Source of the DNA: Thalassia testudinum
Taxonomy: Eukaryota; Streptophyta; Magnoliopsida; Alismatales; Hydrocharitaceae
Assembly: GCA_037157565.1 (NCBI GenBank)
Contig: JAZHRO010000002.1
Coordinates: forward strand, 78,790,001 to 78,854,000
Reading direction: 5' to 3'
DNA: 64,000 nucleotides
Shown here: positions 31,040 to 44,124 of the stretch, piece by piece
Layout: each line of letters opens with the position of its first letter
Numbering within the stretch: the stretch's first letter is position 1
The notes under the pieces: model-generated
Told to the model about the DNA's origin: nothing
The model's input: the letters and a program-made list of their open reading frames with translations, nothing else
Database searches by the model: none
Position numbers and translations under genes: made by a program

Positions 31040-33727
31040 GGTTTTTTAAAATTGTCGCATTGCAGTATAGCCAAAATAGCGCTCAAACAAATAAATTTAT
31101 TACTTGAAAAAGTTTCGAGGTCGAACACAGGGAGTAATATGGAATTCAGTTCTCAAAATTTGCAATTTAAGACAAGAAAGCTATGAAATTGTAAACAAAA
31201 AATTATTTCAGAATAAAGTAGCACAAGGATCAAGTGTCAGACTGCAAAAATAATGGAGTAAAATGGTGATTTAGATCACCAAATACCCCTTACAATGATA
31301 TCTAATGAACTCATTGTATATATGTATGAAATGCAATCAAACCAATCATATGATTTACTAATCAGACGGCTTAAACTGCTCAAGCCTTTCTCTATTCTTC
31401 TTCTTCTATTCTCTTTCTCTTCTCTGCCTTTCTTCTTTCAGCTATGGCCCTTCCTCTTCTTGTTCTTCTCTTACTTTCCTTCTCTACCTCTACAACTCTT
31501 CTTCTTCCTTCAGCCTTTCTTCTTTCATCACACAGCAGGGGAACAACTTCTGAATTTGGCTAAGTGTTACCCGATTCTCACTAAGAGCAAAACCCTCCTA
31601 CCCACGCAGGCTCTCCTTCTCTCTTTCTCTCTTTAGGATCCGCTCTCCCAGAGCCACAGGGGTAATCGGGTTATCAGTCCTAGCATACCCGGGTCCAGGG
31701 CTGCGGGTGTGGTCGCAGCCGAGGAGTGTAGGCTTAGGCAAGTTAACGGGTTAGGCCAGGTCCACAGGCAAAGGTCACGAACGAGGTGGTGCGTGGGTGA
31801 GAGGGACCTCACCCCATGTTTAGAGGTGGAAAGCTTCTTTCACTTTTTCCACTTATACACCTTGGATGCCTTTTCTACTCACGATGTGGGACTATCCCAC
31901 ATCACTTTTCTTCAGACAATAGCAGCGTCTGATGCTTCGTCAATTAGGTGAGCTGCTACTTCTGGGTCTTCGATTGAAGGACCTGGGAAGGGTCTTGGGT
32001 GTGATGCGCATAGCCTGGAAGTGGAATTGAGGGGATTGCAGCTAGAGAACCACGTTCGTGGTCGGAGACAGAGGTAGCGGCAGCGACGGACGATGAGTAC
32101 CTGAAAGCAAAAATACGGCCTCACGGCCCAATTAAACTCGCTCAGGACCTTCGCCAGACCACGGTGAATGTGTGGGTGATGGTCTTGTGGCATGAGAGGG
32201 CATGTGGGGGGCAGTCGGTGACGGAGGAGATGAATGGAAGTGGGTTTGTTCGGTGGACAGTTGGAGGGGGCAATAGGGTGAAATAGGAGAGGGGAAATGA
32301 GCAAAGAGGTGTGGCGGAGGTTTTAAGGTAGTCAACAAGGGGTTTGGTGGTGTGTGGAGCGAGATGTACCTCGCCAGAGGTATGGCCGGAGCAGTAGACA
32401 ATGGAGTTGCAGAGGCGTGGTCGAGGTTGAAACGGCGTGTCAAAGGTGTTGGTGTGATGAGGAAGAGGTTAGAGAGCAGTTGATGGTAGTAACGGACAAA
32501 GTGGGAAGGAGAAGGCGTCGGTTGTGGTGTTGTCGGCACTGAAGAAGAGAACAACTCTAGAGAGAGGGAGACGACGAGGAAGAAGGAGGTTAGGGCATCG
32601 ACTAGTATGGCTTGACACGGGAAGAAATGAGGAAGATAGCTTCACTGCTAGTATTGCGAAAGGAGGACAAAGAAGGACGGAAGAGCTCGTCGGACGTCAA
32701 GGAGCTTTCGGTAGAGAGAGAGGGAGGAATTGGGGGGAACCTTGGCCGATTTCGAGCGTAGGGAGAACGGTCTGTTCAAAAGGTTCTTTTATAGACCTCA
32801 AGAGGAAGTTTTGGGCTTCGGAAGCTGGAAAGCTTGCCGGAGTTGGGAAATTCCTTGATACCCAAATCTCTCATGCGTTAGCATAAGAGATTGAGAAGGT
32901 TTTGGGGCATGGTATTTTGCTGAAAAGGAAGGGAATTTCTTAACGAGCTTCCCTTTCAAATTTGAAAGGGATTCGTCAAGAAATCAAGGAGTTCTTTCCA
33001 AATCAAGGTCACCAGAGCAAGTAGGAATATGGTTAATGGTGGTAGGGACCTTTTTGTCAGAACGACGACAAAGTTAGGGGTCTGTATGAAAATATTTTGA
33101 AAGTTAAGGTCATAAATGTAATCAGATAGAACCAAGTTGCAAACTAGGTCAAGAAAAATCATCTTAGGTCAAAATTTTGGTACAAACCTAATTTGGATCA
33201 AATAAATCTAATGATGAAGTTGAAATTTGGTTTTGATCACGTTTGATTGGGTAATTTATGCAAAAACCCAAATTAGGGTAAATATTTGTCTGAGACTCTG
33301 TTCTGAGTCAAAACGGGTTCTGATGGTCAAATTGAAGGTTCCAAACCCTAGAGAATATTTTTCTATGAATTTTAGAAGGTTTAGGTGAATTTTATCTTGA
33401 CTAGAACATCATTTAATTAAGCGGGTCTGTTTTTAGGGTTTCAAAAGTCATTAATTCTCAGAACACGTGTAAACCTTTTTCTGATTGTTCTAACCCACTT
33501 GTTGGCCTTTTAAGACCATTTGACTCCCAATTAACCCCTAGGAAAACCTATGGTTGTACTACATTTATGATATGATAGTAAAATTATAGTTTTAACCTTA
33601 ATTTCTTATTTTTCCTTCAGAATGATTATGCAGTGACTTATGGCTCTCTGGCAATTATGTAGGAGCATTTACTGACTTAATTGGATGAAAATGAGCTAGT
33701 TTATGGCTCATGATGGTGGTCCAATCA
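31039..33727 (-). repeat. F-right: solo LTR (antisense)
   Basis: About 2.69 kb, homologous and inverted to F-left (18029-19922). The left edge carries the antisense LTR tail (TCGAGGTCGAACACAGGGAG near 31107-31126). A TATA box is at 32786-32793 on the minus strand, and the right edge is CATGATGGTGGTCCAATCA. A pyrimidine-rich tract (31380-31640) and a CpG-richer part (about 32000-32850) account for the long frames seen on both strands. No target duplication was found, and the edges are uncertain by 10-20 bp. Confidence 0.6.
32786..32793 (-). promoter_or_regulatory. TATA box, F-right
   Basis: TATAAAAG on the minus strand inside the antisense LTR, matching the position of TATATAAG at 18983 in F-left. 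Confidence 0.5.
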
Positions 33728-33741
33728 GTTCAGAATCTACC

Positions 33742-36700
33742 TGATGAGAGGCTCATCATGGCTTCTAATTACCCCTAATTAACTAGTTTTCCTAGTTAAT
33801 TAGCTAGGAATATGCATATATAAGGGTTAATTGTAGAATAAGGGAAAAATCATTAAAGGACCTTAAAATAAGTTAAAAATGCTAAATTATAAGTCAATTA
33901 ATATTATTAATAATTTAACTAATAAATGGGCTCGAAATATCACTAATTAGCTACTTAATTAATATCTTATTTAACTTAAGTATAACTTAAGACCTAAGTC
34001 TTTAATAACTTAAGCAAGTTAATAAGTAAATAAATATAAATAAATGGGTTAAAAATGTGAATACATGGCTTTAATATAATATTTAGCTAATTTATAATTA
34101 TATATAAAAAGTTGGAAAAGAATTAAATTAAAATTAACTTAAATGGTCTCTGTTTACATTTTAGTCCCTAGAATTCATTGCATTTGAGTCCTTTCCTTTT
34201 ATTTAGGCCCTTATCTTTTATTTCATATTGGTCCCTGTGAGCATCATCTTCCTTTCCTTTTCTTCTTCACACACATGAATGGCTGTCAAGCGGCGGTGAA
34301 GACACCACCTGATCACCTCACATTCGGCGTCCTTCCTTCCTTGGCAAGCTTCTGAAGCTTACGCTCACCACCTCAATTGCATCCATCGGTCTGGATCATC
34401 TCTAAATCCTATTTAGAGCTCGATGATAAATTCACCAGCATCGGAGAAGATGTCGGTGGTTACCCTACACCTAGATGCATTCCCGTCCAGATACAACCCC
34501 CTTCACAGCAGTCGCAATCTATAAATACCCATCAACCCCTACGATTTGACCTTGATCAGCTCCCTTCCCCTCTCCACCTCACCGTAGCTGGTCAGTAGGT
34601 TCTTCCGCAACTCCGACGTCTACCAACGGCGCTGCCTCTCTCACCACCTCTTCCTCTCTTTCACCTTGCCAACGGCGATTGAGCGTGCCATCTTCCCTTC
34701 GATCTTTGCTTCGATCGGTCGGAGCTTCTCTTCTCACCCAGTCTAGATTTCGATCTCATTCTCGTCCTGCCAGCGGTGAGATCCCTCACCTCCTTCGTCA
34801 GGTAAGTAGTCTTAACTTTTAGGAGTAGGTTTAGGTAGGTAATTAGATAGAATTAGCTTAGTTTAGTTAGCTTCAGTAGCTTCGTCTCTGGCTCCGACGA
34901 GGCCAATTCCGACCTCACAGGACTTCAATACACTATCTTACACAGCTGATATTTTTCCTCTCCTCCTTACGATTCACCTACACTTCTTTTCCCCTACTTT
35001 TAGCAACTGAATCGCCTAGTCCATCTTCACATTCACCGGTGACCTCCGTTGTCCACGGCGGAGGCCCCCGAGCTTAAATCACCTTCCTAGGGGACCTCTG
35101 TCACTTATTCACACACTAAGGGTCCCAATCTTCACTTTAATTTATAATTAATTGCCTATTCACAGAATGCCTAAATTCATCTCAACTCTTGAGCTCATTG
35201 TCCATGGCGAGCTCAAGAGAGTTAAATCACCTAATTGATCACCTATAGACCATCTCCAAACACTATAGAACACTTCTCCTCACTCAATTGAGTGAGAGGA
35301 TGTGATTTGAGTTCTAGTGAACTTAAATTACATCTTTTCTGAATTCGATGCATAACTTCTTATTTAATTTCCATTTGAGTCAATTGATCAGCTCCTGAGG
35401 TTACTTGTGACCTTAGGAAGCTCTTAAGACCTTTAATGGTCAATTTGATGGAGTTTGTACACTGCCAGATATTTCTTGGACTCACCAGAGCTCTGGTGAG
35501 CTCTGGCAAACCAAATCAGAGCTTCAGCCCTAGATAAGCTCCACAGAGCTCCAGATTGTATTGTTGGATTACAAGGATCATAAATTGATGATTTAATTTA
35601 GGTTTCATTATCTGGAGTTCCCATTTGAGTTGTGTCTTCTTCAACTCTGGCGAGTTGGAGAAGCTATTCAGATAGGAATTAGGCATTGGGGAAGAGGTCC
35701 AGAAGCTCAAGAAGAACCTATAGAGTCCATCCCTGATCTTTGTTAGCTTGGAAAGTCCCTAGGTTGTTCCATTGAACACCCTAGCTTAAGAGCTCAGGCG
35801 GCGAAGTCTGATAACCCATTAGGAGCTTCTAGACATGATTCTAATGTTCTAGACCAATTCCTGATGAAGAATTAAGTTGATTCAAGGTTTCAATTTGATC
35901 TTAGGAAGCTTACAACAGAAAGTCAACTCCAAGCTAGTTTTGGTCAACTCTAGGTCTAATTTGAGGATTTAAAGATTGATTTTGTGTTTTAAGAGGTGCG
36001 ATGGAGATCTGGGATGATATATAGTGTGCTCGAGTTGATCTGAATATGTTTAATTGAGATTTAAAGAAGGTTTGATCTACTGTGTGCTTTGGGTTGTTTT
36101 AGAGCCTAAGTACTATTCACAATGTTTCTGTTGAGAATCAAACTTGAATCGTACCCAGATCGATTGTTTTTAGCCTCATGAATTAGTTCAGATCACCTGT
36201 TGAGGTTGTTTTCTCTCTGATGGATGAACTGGAACTCAATTCAAAGCTTCAAAGCTCCAGAACAAAGCTCTGAAGCCAAACCCTCTTCCTGGAAATATTC
36301 AGGGCTCTCTTCTTACCTCATCTACTATAGAATCACCAGATGAAGTTGATTCAGACCTCATTTGGAGGTTAGATTCTCTATTGCAGGTCCTTAGATCTGG
36401 AATCACCGTTTGCAGGCCTTTAATGGCCGTGTAACTCTCTCAACTTCGCCCTTCGAATCAAAGGGCTTAACCTTACTTTAGCACCAAATTGGTGCTATAA
36501 TCATATAATGCACATCAAGAGCTTTCATCAAGCCTTTGCTTGATCGAATTGAGTCATTGTGCTGACCGGAATCGTCGACTGAAGATTGGCCGATAATGGA
36601 CAGGACCGAGGAAACATAGTCCCACATCAGTAATCTGTGAGGTGCCACACTGGTATAATACGATTTTGTGAATATGCCTTCTCAATCATTAGCGCAGGGT

Positions 36701-37728
36701 GCGAAATGAAACTGAGCATGGGTGCAAGTGCGTGCGTTGCATGTGCCTGCGCATGGGTGTCTGTGTGCGTGCGCCTGTGGTCATGGGAGTGGGCCCGTGA
36801 GTGGGCGTGGGCCTAGGAGGTTGGATACTGTGCATAGCTTGAATTGGCATAAATCCACCAATTAAGAACTAGGTCTGAGCTCAAGTAGGGTCTGGTCCTA
36901 CCCATTAGGCACTGTGTATCTCCGAACAACCTTGGGCCGCCCATTAAAAATTAATTTTTATAATTGAAGATTAAATGGGTTTGCGAATTTGGCTAAGTGT
37001 GGACATAAGGCACAGATTGTAGAAAAGATAAGGAGTAATGAACAAAGAGAGAGAAAGGAAAGAAGAGTAAACAAAGACAGAGAGAAGAGAAAAAGAGAAA
37101 TTCTAAGGGCTGAAGAAAGAAGAAAAATAAAGAAGGATAATCTTCTTGTTAGACGTCTTGCCATCATTTCAGACTTCCAATTTTTACTTTTAAAATGACT
37201 AATAATATTTTTAGACGTCTAATTTGTGCTTTCATTACTATAACATGTTTCCTCTTGTTATTTTGAGCTTAATTGATGTAATAAGGCATTTGTACTCATT
37301 TGATTAACATTTTTCTTACCTTAATCTCTTGTAATTAGATGTAATGGTTGTAATAGACATGTTTACTTGATTCTTAATGACAAATTACATGTGTAAATAT
37401 GTTCTTTCTTAATGGAATGTTGCATGTTCTTATTTGAATCATTTTTATGCAATATTCATGTGCCTAAAGTATTTAACTTAATATTTGATTAATTAATTGA
37501 TTCATAATTATGCTTTAGAGAATTAATGGTGAATTAAGCTTACTATTATGCCTCCTAGTGAATGACCTGGACTCAACCAGTTAAAGAGAAATAAGAATAT
37601 AAAATGTTAGGTTAACTTTACCCTATACTACACTCACAACAATAAATTGAGTTAACCTAAGTTACATTCTTACGTAATTAATTAAGTCTAAATAACTTAA
37701 TTAATTGTGTTGAGGATTTGACGAACCA
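33742..37728 (+). repeat. D 5' LTR, 3987 bp
   Basis: It starts TGATGAGAGGCTCATCATGG and ends GACGAACCA, six bases before the primer site. Its start is matched by 51109 onward (plus) and, inverted, by 56052 leftward. It is AT-rich at the start (33840-34150), with TATAAATA at 34520-34527, a GT/GC-rich stretch (36710-36830) and a purine-rich tract (36975-37135). Almost 4 kb is very long for an LTR. I see no gene in it. Confidence 0.8.
34520..34527 (+). promoter_or_regulatory. TATA box, D 5' LTR
   Basis: TATAAATA followed by CCC, about 780 bp into the LTR. The inverted D2 copy has TATAAATA at the matching place (55284-55291, minus strand). Confidence 0.6.
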
Positions 37729-37734
37729 TTTTAA

Positions 37735-37752
37735 TGGCACCGTTGCTGGGGA
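37735..37752 (+). promoter_or_regulatory. D primer-binding site, tRNA-Asp type
   Basis: TGGCACCGTTGCTGGGGA, 16 of 18 bases complementary to the tRNA-Asp 3' end. Both mismatches are C/G-to-T/A transitions. Confidence 0.85.
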
Positions 37753-38156
37753 GGTAACTGTAATTTATATTTGCCATTATTTTTAGGTTGTAAATATTTC
37801 TTTTTACTGATTAGTTTTGTTTTGTATGTTTTCTGTCTTCTTTTCAGGGTTACCTTTGTGGGTATTCTCAAGAAAGGAGGAAGGTTTTTTGTTTCTATTT
37901 TTCGTATCTTCATTATACATATCCATTGTGAGTATTCTTTCCTTAGTCTTTAGTATAGTTTGCTTGTTGCATTTAGGTTAGAGAAAACTAAAAAATACAA
38001 AAATACGCATACCTTTCTGACTAATAGCAGCATATACTTAGGCATACACTCTTAGGAGTGCATTATTTGCTAGTATCTGCAACCTGACTCAGGATTTTTC
38101 TACTATTTTTCTCGCATCAGCGGGAAAACACATGCAAAACCCACGTAGATCCCTGT
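37753..38156 (+). other. D leader, left part
   Basis: Non-coding. TTTTCAG followed by GGTTACC lies at 37841-37853, 95 nt after the primer site, an acceptor-like motif in the same place as in Ath1 and the NA elements. It ends at the NA-B insertion with CCTGT (38152-38156). The matching flank after NA-B is CCTAT. Confidence 0.65.
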
Positions 38157-38900
38157 CGTTGAACATACGAATTGCTATGCTAACGCGTTAGGTTTTGGAA
38201 AACCTGTCGTTGAAGTTTGAAAGCGAAGAACTCGTGTTCAACAAATAAAATTTATACCAAAATGAAAATTCCAGGTCGAACACAAGGAGGCGGACGTTTG
38301 ATTTAAAAACTATGCGTTTGTTTTTATTTGTCACGAAGTAATTCAATTTAAAACTATCTAATTATTTACAATAAATAGAAGAGAGAGAGAGAGTAAGAGA
38401 GAGAAAATATTACAAACAGAAATCAAAATGAGATGTAGAATAAATAGGGAATTCATCATTAAGGAGATTGTTTGTTTCACTATTACAACTAGAAAGAAAA
38501 AAACAATTACACTAGAAAGTGATAAATTTACTCTAGAAAGCATTAAAAGAATGGAGGGAGAAATGTCCTCCTCGACTATCGCTTGGAGGACGAGCAGAAC
38601 TACTTTAGAAAGTAGTAAATCTATACTAGAAAGTAGTAAAAAGAATAGGGAGAGAGATATCCTCCTCGACGGTCGCTTGGAGGACGAGCCGGACAGGACA
38701 ACGCCTGGATAAAGGAGGACGAAGCAGAAGAACGGAAATGGGCAGCACGTCATCGTCGTCACGGGATCCACTTCCGAAGGGGGACGAAAATTTGGACTTT
38801 ATCTCGTGAGAAGCATCCCAGGTGTGGGACAAGCTTCTCTTGAGCTTTGGAGAGGTAGAGAAGAGAAAAAAGGGATGAGAATTTCGTGTGGAGGGGGTCT

Positions 38901-38909
38901 CCTTTTATA
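38901..38909 (-). promoter_or_regulatory. TATA box, NA-B 3' LTR
   Basis: TATAAAAGG on the minus strand, 57 nt from the dyad at 38967-38996. The 5' LTR has TATAAAAAG at 44892-44900, again 57 nt from its dyad. Confidence 0.7.
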
Positions 38910-39003
38910 GTTGCAAGGAGTGGGGGCAAATTAGTCATTACATCTTTAAAATATTAAATAAGGGGTCTTTAGTGACAGATAAAACCGTCGCTAAAGCCCC
39001 AAC

Positions 39004-39579
39004 GTGGGCGTAGTGGGCGCTCCCCACGCGTGCCTCCTCTACTGCTCACTCTCAACGCCCGCCGCACGTTCAGCCATCCACAATCATCCAAGATCAAACG
39101 GCTGTGATTGCACCTTCCCCGCTTGCTGTGCGCCAGCCCCAACGCGTGTGATGCCGCGTGAGGTGCCAGCGTGCAATAGCGCGTCATTGCTATTGAGCGC
39201 GGATGGCCGTCCGATCAAGATTCGACGCATGCCCGCGCCCTTCGCCTCCTCGCTGCGGCTCGAACCCGCATCCGCTGCTCGCGATAATGCCCTCGCCCAC
39301 TGTGCTGCGGAGCGTGGATTTTCGAGCGGGCGATTTGAGGTGCAGCCATTCACAGCCGTTGGATTGAGATCCAACGGCGGAGAGGGGGCGAATGTGGAGG
39401 CTTCAGTGGTTGCACGCGGGCATTTGGGCAGCCGAGATGGCACCACATGGTGCCATCTTAGCCGTCCATCTTCTGGATGTTGTAGATGGTGCCACGGGTG
39501 TCGGATTGACTCGATTTTTGCATTGTTAGGCTACGATCGTCGATCCGAATTCATCCGTGCAGTCAGATTTGTCATTTGA
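39004..39579 (+). other. Open frame antisense to the NA-B 3' LTR (191 codons)
   Basis: MGVVGAPHAC... to ...AVRFVI, a plus-strand frame running against element transcription. The same frame is open in the other NA-B LTR (44995-45576, 193 codons) with the same start context and stop, and a 6-nt in-frame length difference. Its C-terminal stretch WCHGCRIDSIFALLGYDRRS recurs in LTRs of Ath1 and NA-A. Many replacement differences between the two copies argue against constraint, and high GC content can explain the lack of stops. I list it without claiming it is a gene. Confidence 0.2.
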
Positions 39580-39911
39580 AGTGCGCATTTACACCATCCT
39601 ATCCCTTGATCTTCTAGGGTTCCCCGGTCACTATCTGATGATACAGATGCCTGATTAGGGCGATCTTGGAGTCGTTGAACTCCAATCGTCGCCCTGATCA
39701 CATCTATATGGTTGGATCTTTGATCCGAGGCCCTGATAAAAAGTTTGCCCTATCCAAGCACATAAAATGAGATAATTAACCTCCATTTTATTCAAACTAC
39801 TCTAAATGCAAGATGATGCATGTTATGCAATAGTTATATCATGCAATGCAATCCTATGCTTAAGAACATGCATAAATAGACATCTTAAGTAGTGTAAATG
39901 TGTTTACATCA

Positions 39912-41145
39912 TACCCCCATGCCTATCTTTTGCTAGTCCCTAGCAAAAACCATATGCTATTTATAAAAGAATTAGGTTGGATTATTTGGGCATGAGTTAT
40001 TTTCAATCATTAAGAAATTGTCTACTTAGGATTTGAACTTTCAAAGACACAACAGTACCCGAGTATCTGCCAAAATGCAGACCGCCTCAAACCCTCGCCT
40101 TATTCAAAGAAAAATTTCTTTTTCTCTTTTTCCTCTTTTCTAATTTTTTCGGATTTTCAAGTTTTCAGGTTAAAGAGTGGCTTTCTACGGCCATTCAACT
40201 CACCCAAGATTTGATGAGAACTCTAAGTTCTAAGCATCTTATTGTGAATGTGATAGACTCGTTGACCGGTAATTAAAACAGACTTCGGATTTCTACGCCT
40301 CTAGGTGACCTCAAAAAAGAATTCTGCCTAAAGGTGTATCTTTACAACCGGTAGCTTTCTCCCTACTTTTATTTTTTTACAGGGTTAACACAAGGGTGAA
40401 TCCAGTGTACATCTCCCCGATTTATTCTACTTCTCCGCTTCTTCCTAAGTGTTTTGGGAATTTTTAGTGCATTTATTGAGCTGGGTTCTGGACAACCGGT
40501 CGATGAGTTGTTACCACCGATAACTTGCCAGCCATACTCATGCGAGAAGTGTGGTTTATTTCTTTTTTTCTTTTCTCCTTTTCATTTTGATTTTTTTTTT
40601 TTAAGTAGGTGGCTTCCCTGGTCTAAGATTTACCTAAAGGCAGCAAAAAGAAAAAGGTCCAGTGACTAGGCTCTGAACAACCTACCTATGGGCTGTTACC
40701 CACGATAACTTACCAGCCATATCACCCTAGAAGGTTCATTAGCTACCCAATTTTCGTTAAAATCGCCGAACAACGAGTCAGTGACAAGATAGTGTGTAGA
40801 TGCTAGAAACTAAAAATTCCCTCAAATCAGAGGGCGGGTTGATAAGTTGTGTACTTATCACCCAAACTTATTTACTCCAATTAAAATAAAATTCAGGTTG
40901 GCGATAACTAGAAAAATAAATCCACATTTTAGTGGGTACACGGGCTGATTAAGTCCAAAGACCTAAAGGGTCTTTGTGTTCAAATCATAATGTAGTATTT
41001 CCTAAGATTGAAAATTTTCTTAAACCCATGTTCTCTTTCCTAATTCAATTTTTTTTTAATAAAAGAAAATAAAATAAATCTACGGAGCTGACAAATGAAT
41101 TCTGAGATGAATATCCACTCCTAATGCCTATCTAATGCAATGTCC
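39912..41145 (-). other. NA-B polypurine tract and 3' spacer
   Basis: The polypurine tract TACCCCCATGCCT (39912-39924, minus strand AGGCATGGGGGTA) abuts the LTR. The hairpin with arms TTTTGCTAG and CTAGCAAAA is at 39928-39948. Two stem-loop motif copies are at 40480-40533 and 40670-40719, and a T-rich tract lies near 40560-40605. TTGATAAGT/ACTTATCA lies near 40838-40860. The CAATGTCCTCATTG motif is at 41138-41151, with an adjacent purine-rich second tract (41117-41132, minus). No coding frame is supported before 41146. Confidence 0.7.
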
Positions 41146-42979
41146 TCATTGTATTAAAAAGACATAAAACAGAGTGGGAAAGTGTAGAAAGCACCTGAAT
41201 TGCATGAATGTCACGTCCGCTCCAAGATGAAAACTAAAAAGAACTGTATATGTGTGGAGTTTAGTGCCTTCAGCTAGGCACACTATACAAAGAAGAGAAA
41301 TGAAGAATTCACAAGTGTAGGTCAGAATCAAAATAAACAAAAGAATCCTCTGACCTGTCAGTAGATGTCCACAGATGTGGACCAGATTGTGGTGCAGACC
41401 CATCCCCCATAATCGAGAATATCTTAGGTTCTGGATAAAAATTACCCAAAACCTAAAATCAGAATGCAAGCAGGGTCGGGCCTGCGATTTATGAGGATGC
41501 AACCCAAGACCAAAAAGTCGGGTTACAGAAAATTCAAGCTCAAAAGGATAATCGTTGAATGTGTGCTTGGGTTGAACAACCTCAGAACAGATGTCGTAAG
41601 GGTTCTGACTTGATGGTTTCAGCTTAATATGCACCCTTCGACTCAATCTTCTATTTCCTCCAAAGTTAACTTCCCAAATCAGAACTTCCCAGCTCCTATC
41701 CTCCTCATTCAGCATGTCAAATTCCAAGACCTCTTGTATATTAATCACCCCATCTGAAATCTCCAAGTCTAAATGATGTGGTAGAATCAAAATTGACTTG
41801 GGTCTAATTATCTCAGAAATCAAATCATCAATAAGCTTAACGGGGTGTAACTGACAATCAGGGCATTGAATTGAATCCTCCAGAAAATGCGATTCTGGAT
41901 CCGTAATGGTGCCCTAAGATCAGTTTCCTCAATTATTGGGCTATCAAATGATCTATTAGATTCCTCAGGCCCAATTGTCTCACAAAAATCGTGTTCTGAA
42001 AACTCGTGTGAGACTTTGCAACTTGAATCTTCACCATCAAAGAAATCAGGATCCGTATCAATGTATGTCCCAAAATCATCTGCCACTTTCTATTCCAAGG
42101 AGACATACGTTTCCTCGTAACCTGGCTCAGGGATCTCAGGTGAAGAAATCAGATCTTCCTTAATTGGTTGCTTTAATTCAATCTGGTCAGCCTCGTAACA
42201 CGTGTCCCCCCAACAGGTGCCTGAGCGGGTTCTGTCATTGGCTTTCCTGAAGAGGGTTCATCTTGGGAATCATCCCATGATTGAATCAAAGAAACCATGA
42301 ATCTCATCCTCAATTTCGCTAATTTCCCAAGTAGAAACTCACCTAGGTTCTTATCCTTAACATCCTGGAGCCAATCCAACAAAAACTTGTTCAAATCAAC
42401 AATCATTTCAATCAGGGGCTCCAATCTCTCAATGCAAGGTATTGGCTGAACTTCTAAAGATTGAATGATATTCCCCAAGTTAGCCAAAACCTTATCTTGA
42501 ACCTGATTACCCTGAACCAAATGAGTTGGTTTAGGGTTGGGCGGGTTTGGGATCAATGCATGAGAATTAACGAATTGAGGTTCGTTATACCCTTCCTGAT
42601 AATAGGTCATTTCAGATTGTTCAAAAGGTGGTGATGACCTATAGGCAGTGTAATCAGAGGATGGGTAAGGATCAGTGTATCCTTCTTGATTGTAGATCGT
42701 ATTAGGTTGTTCATGAAAGGATGACGATCTATAATCGATGTAGCTCTAAGAAGGATAGAAATCGCAATCAAAGTGTTCAGGGTTAGACCCTAAACACGGA
42801 GGTTCAGAATTGTATCCCCAATCCGAATTATCCCAACTAACTGATGGTTGATGACAATACGAGTCGAGATAATCGTCATGTTGAGGATAATTCAAAATAG
42901 GAGGGAAAAAGCGGGAATGCGTGTAATATGTGGAAGTATTCATGAGAAATGGGAGGAAGAAAGGCACCCTGCAATACAA
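41146..42979 (-). pseudogene. NA-B private ORF (unknown protein), nearly intact N-terminal half
   Basis: Minus strand from ATG 42979 (MYCRVPFF) or the better conserved MNTSTYYTHSRFF about 36 bases on. Frame one runs to 42173 (about 269 codons) with a single stop at the YPS/SYIDY junction near 42746, where NA-C has Gln (CAG to TAG). The N-terminal 130 residues are rich in Tyr, Pro and Ser (SVSWDNSDWGYNSEPPC, YNQEGY). The middle is helical: LANLGNIIQSLEVQPIPC, LEPLIEMIVDLNKFLLDWLQ, GEFLLGKLAKLRMRFMVSLI, SWDDSQDEP. After two frameshifts comes an acidic part (FGTYIDTDPDFFDGEDSSC) and a C-terminal part (IIRPKSILILPHHLDLEISD) that stays open to 41146. No CCHC, protease, RT or integrase motif is seen. 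A diverged gag derivative is one possibility. Function unknown. Confidence 0.65.
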
Positions 42980-44103
42980 ACAATCAAAACCTATCCTTAA
43001 TTGGGTTAGCCTACAGACCTACAGACTCCCAAAACCTGTCTTGAGATAAAGAAACGATTTGATCTATTTCTGTCTGTTCAATCCAACCACTTAGGAGGGA
43101 CTGGGAAGAAGGTTCTTCCTTCAACTTGCGCCTCTGGTTCCTAGTGTACCCCCCAGCCGTGATCGTTTGATTCTGCTCCCTTAGCTAGACATCAGATTGA
43201 ACAGTAGAAACAGACTAATCGAAAATAATCTCGTTCTGGGTTCTGAAGAGTGAGTCCAATCCTTAAGGCCAACGTCTACTCTGTTTCATTTAGGGCTAGG
43301 TTTGAATGTGCTTTGGAATGTGATGGGTGCTTTAAATGAGTTGTGCCCTTAATGATTGATTGATTTGTGTGTGCGTGCACAACCAGTGGCTTTCAAGCAA
43401 GATTATTTTTGATGTGGTGAATTTTAGAGTTCAAATCTTGCTTAGTAGCTTTTAGGATTCAACTTTAGATGTTTTCAAATAAGTTTCGTTGGGACACCAG
43501 GTTTTGCAAGCACAGGTGAAGATGTTTTCCTTTAAAGCTTAAAAAGAATGTGGAGTGCCTGGTAAATCCCTAAGAGTTGAACCTAAGTGGCAGCTACTTG
43601 ATGAGTTGATTTTACTTGAAGTGGTGCGGCCCAATCAACTCAAACAATTGGCCTGTTGCACCACTTAATTAGGCACACAAGTGACTACCTAATCTGATTT
43701 CTACTTAGTTATGTGTTTGGATGTGTGTACCGGCTCCAAAGATCAGTTTACCGGTTGAGTTTGAAAATCAGATGAGGTTGTGTACCTCTGTGAGATTTTT
43801 TTTTAAATTTTTCTTTTTTTAATGTGGGGGTTGGGGTGGGTGTGGGCGTCAAACAACAAACAATCTAACCTTAGAGTTTATAAGAACACCTAAGTTGATT
43901 GATGTTTGTATTATTATGTGGTGAAATGAAATCTAATGGGTGGGAGGTGGGGGATAACTTACAAAACCTTTCACAGCCCTTTACTCCAATCTACCGCGTT
44001 TGCTCGTCAAGAAAGAGTACCTGCAATCACAATAAGAAAGGAGAGAAGTGAGGTAAATGATTTGTAAGTTAGAAAATGCGAAGAGAAATCAAAGAGCATC
44101 GCC
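42980..44103 (-). other. NA-B leader (antisense)
   Basis: 1.1 kb without a coding frame. Acceptor-like TTGCAG followed by GTACTC (minus strand) lies at 44018-44026, 83 nt from the primer site. It is homologous to 16851-18028 and 60914-62096. Confidence 0.65.
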
Positions 44104-44121
44104 TCCCCGGCAACAGCACCA
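44104..44121 (-). promoter_or_regulatory. NA-B primer-binding site, tRNA-Asp type
   Basis: Minus strand TGGTGCTGTTGCCGGGGA, 16 of 18 bases complementary to the tRNA-Asp 3' end. Three bases separate it from the 5' LTR. Confidence 0.88.
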
Positions 44122-44124
44122 AAA

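Larger units (their letters stand above)
38157..39911 (-). repeat. NA-B 3' LTR
   Basis: 1755 bp. The terminal TG has become CG (CGTTGAACATACG), and the other end is TGTTTACATCA. The TATA box is at 38901-38909 (minus), the 30-nt dyad at 38967-38996, the GATCCAAC palindrome at 39356-39377 and a G-box palindrome with mutated core CACATG at 39436-39457. It aligns with 44125-45908 throughout with moderate divergence. Confidence 0.88.

Noticed and set aside
31295..31636. 113-codon Leu/Phe/Ser-rich frame resembling a membrane protein
   Set aside because: Comes from a pyrimidine-rich tract inside antisense LTR F-right; no start context or homologous frame in F-left.
32132..32886. Pro/Ser-rich and Arg-rich frames on both strands
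   Set aside because: LTR sequence of F-right with opposite-strand overlap; no domain and not conserved in F-left.
38358..38832. Frames such as 38358-38771 and 44334-44762 present in both NA-B LTRs
   Set aside because: Low-complexity Leu/Ser frames produced by the purine-rich LTR end; they move with the repeat and show no protein feature.
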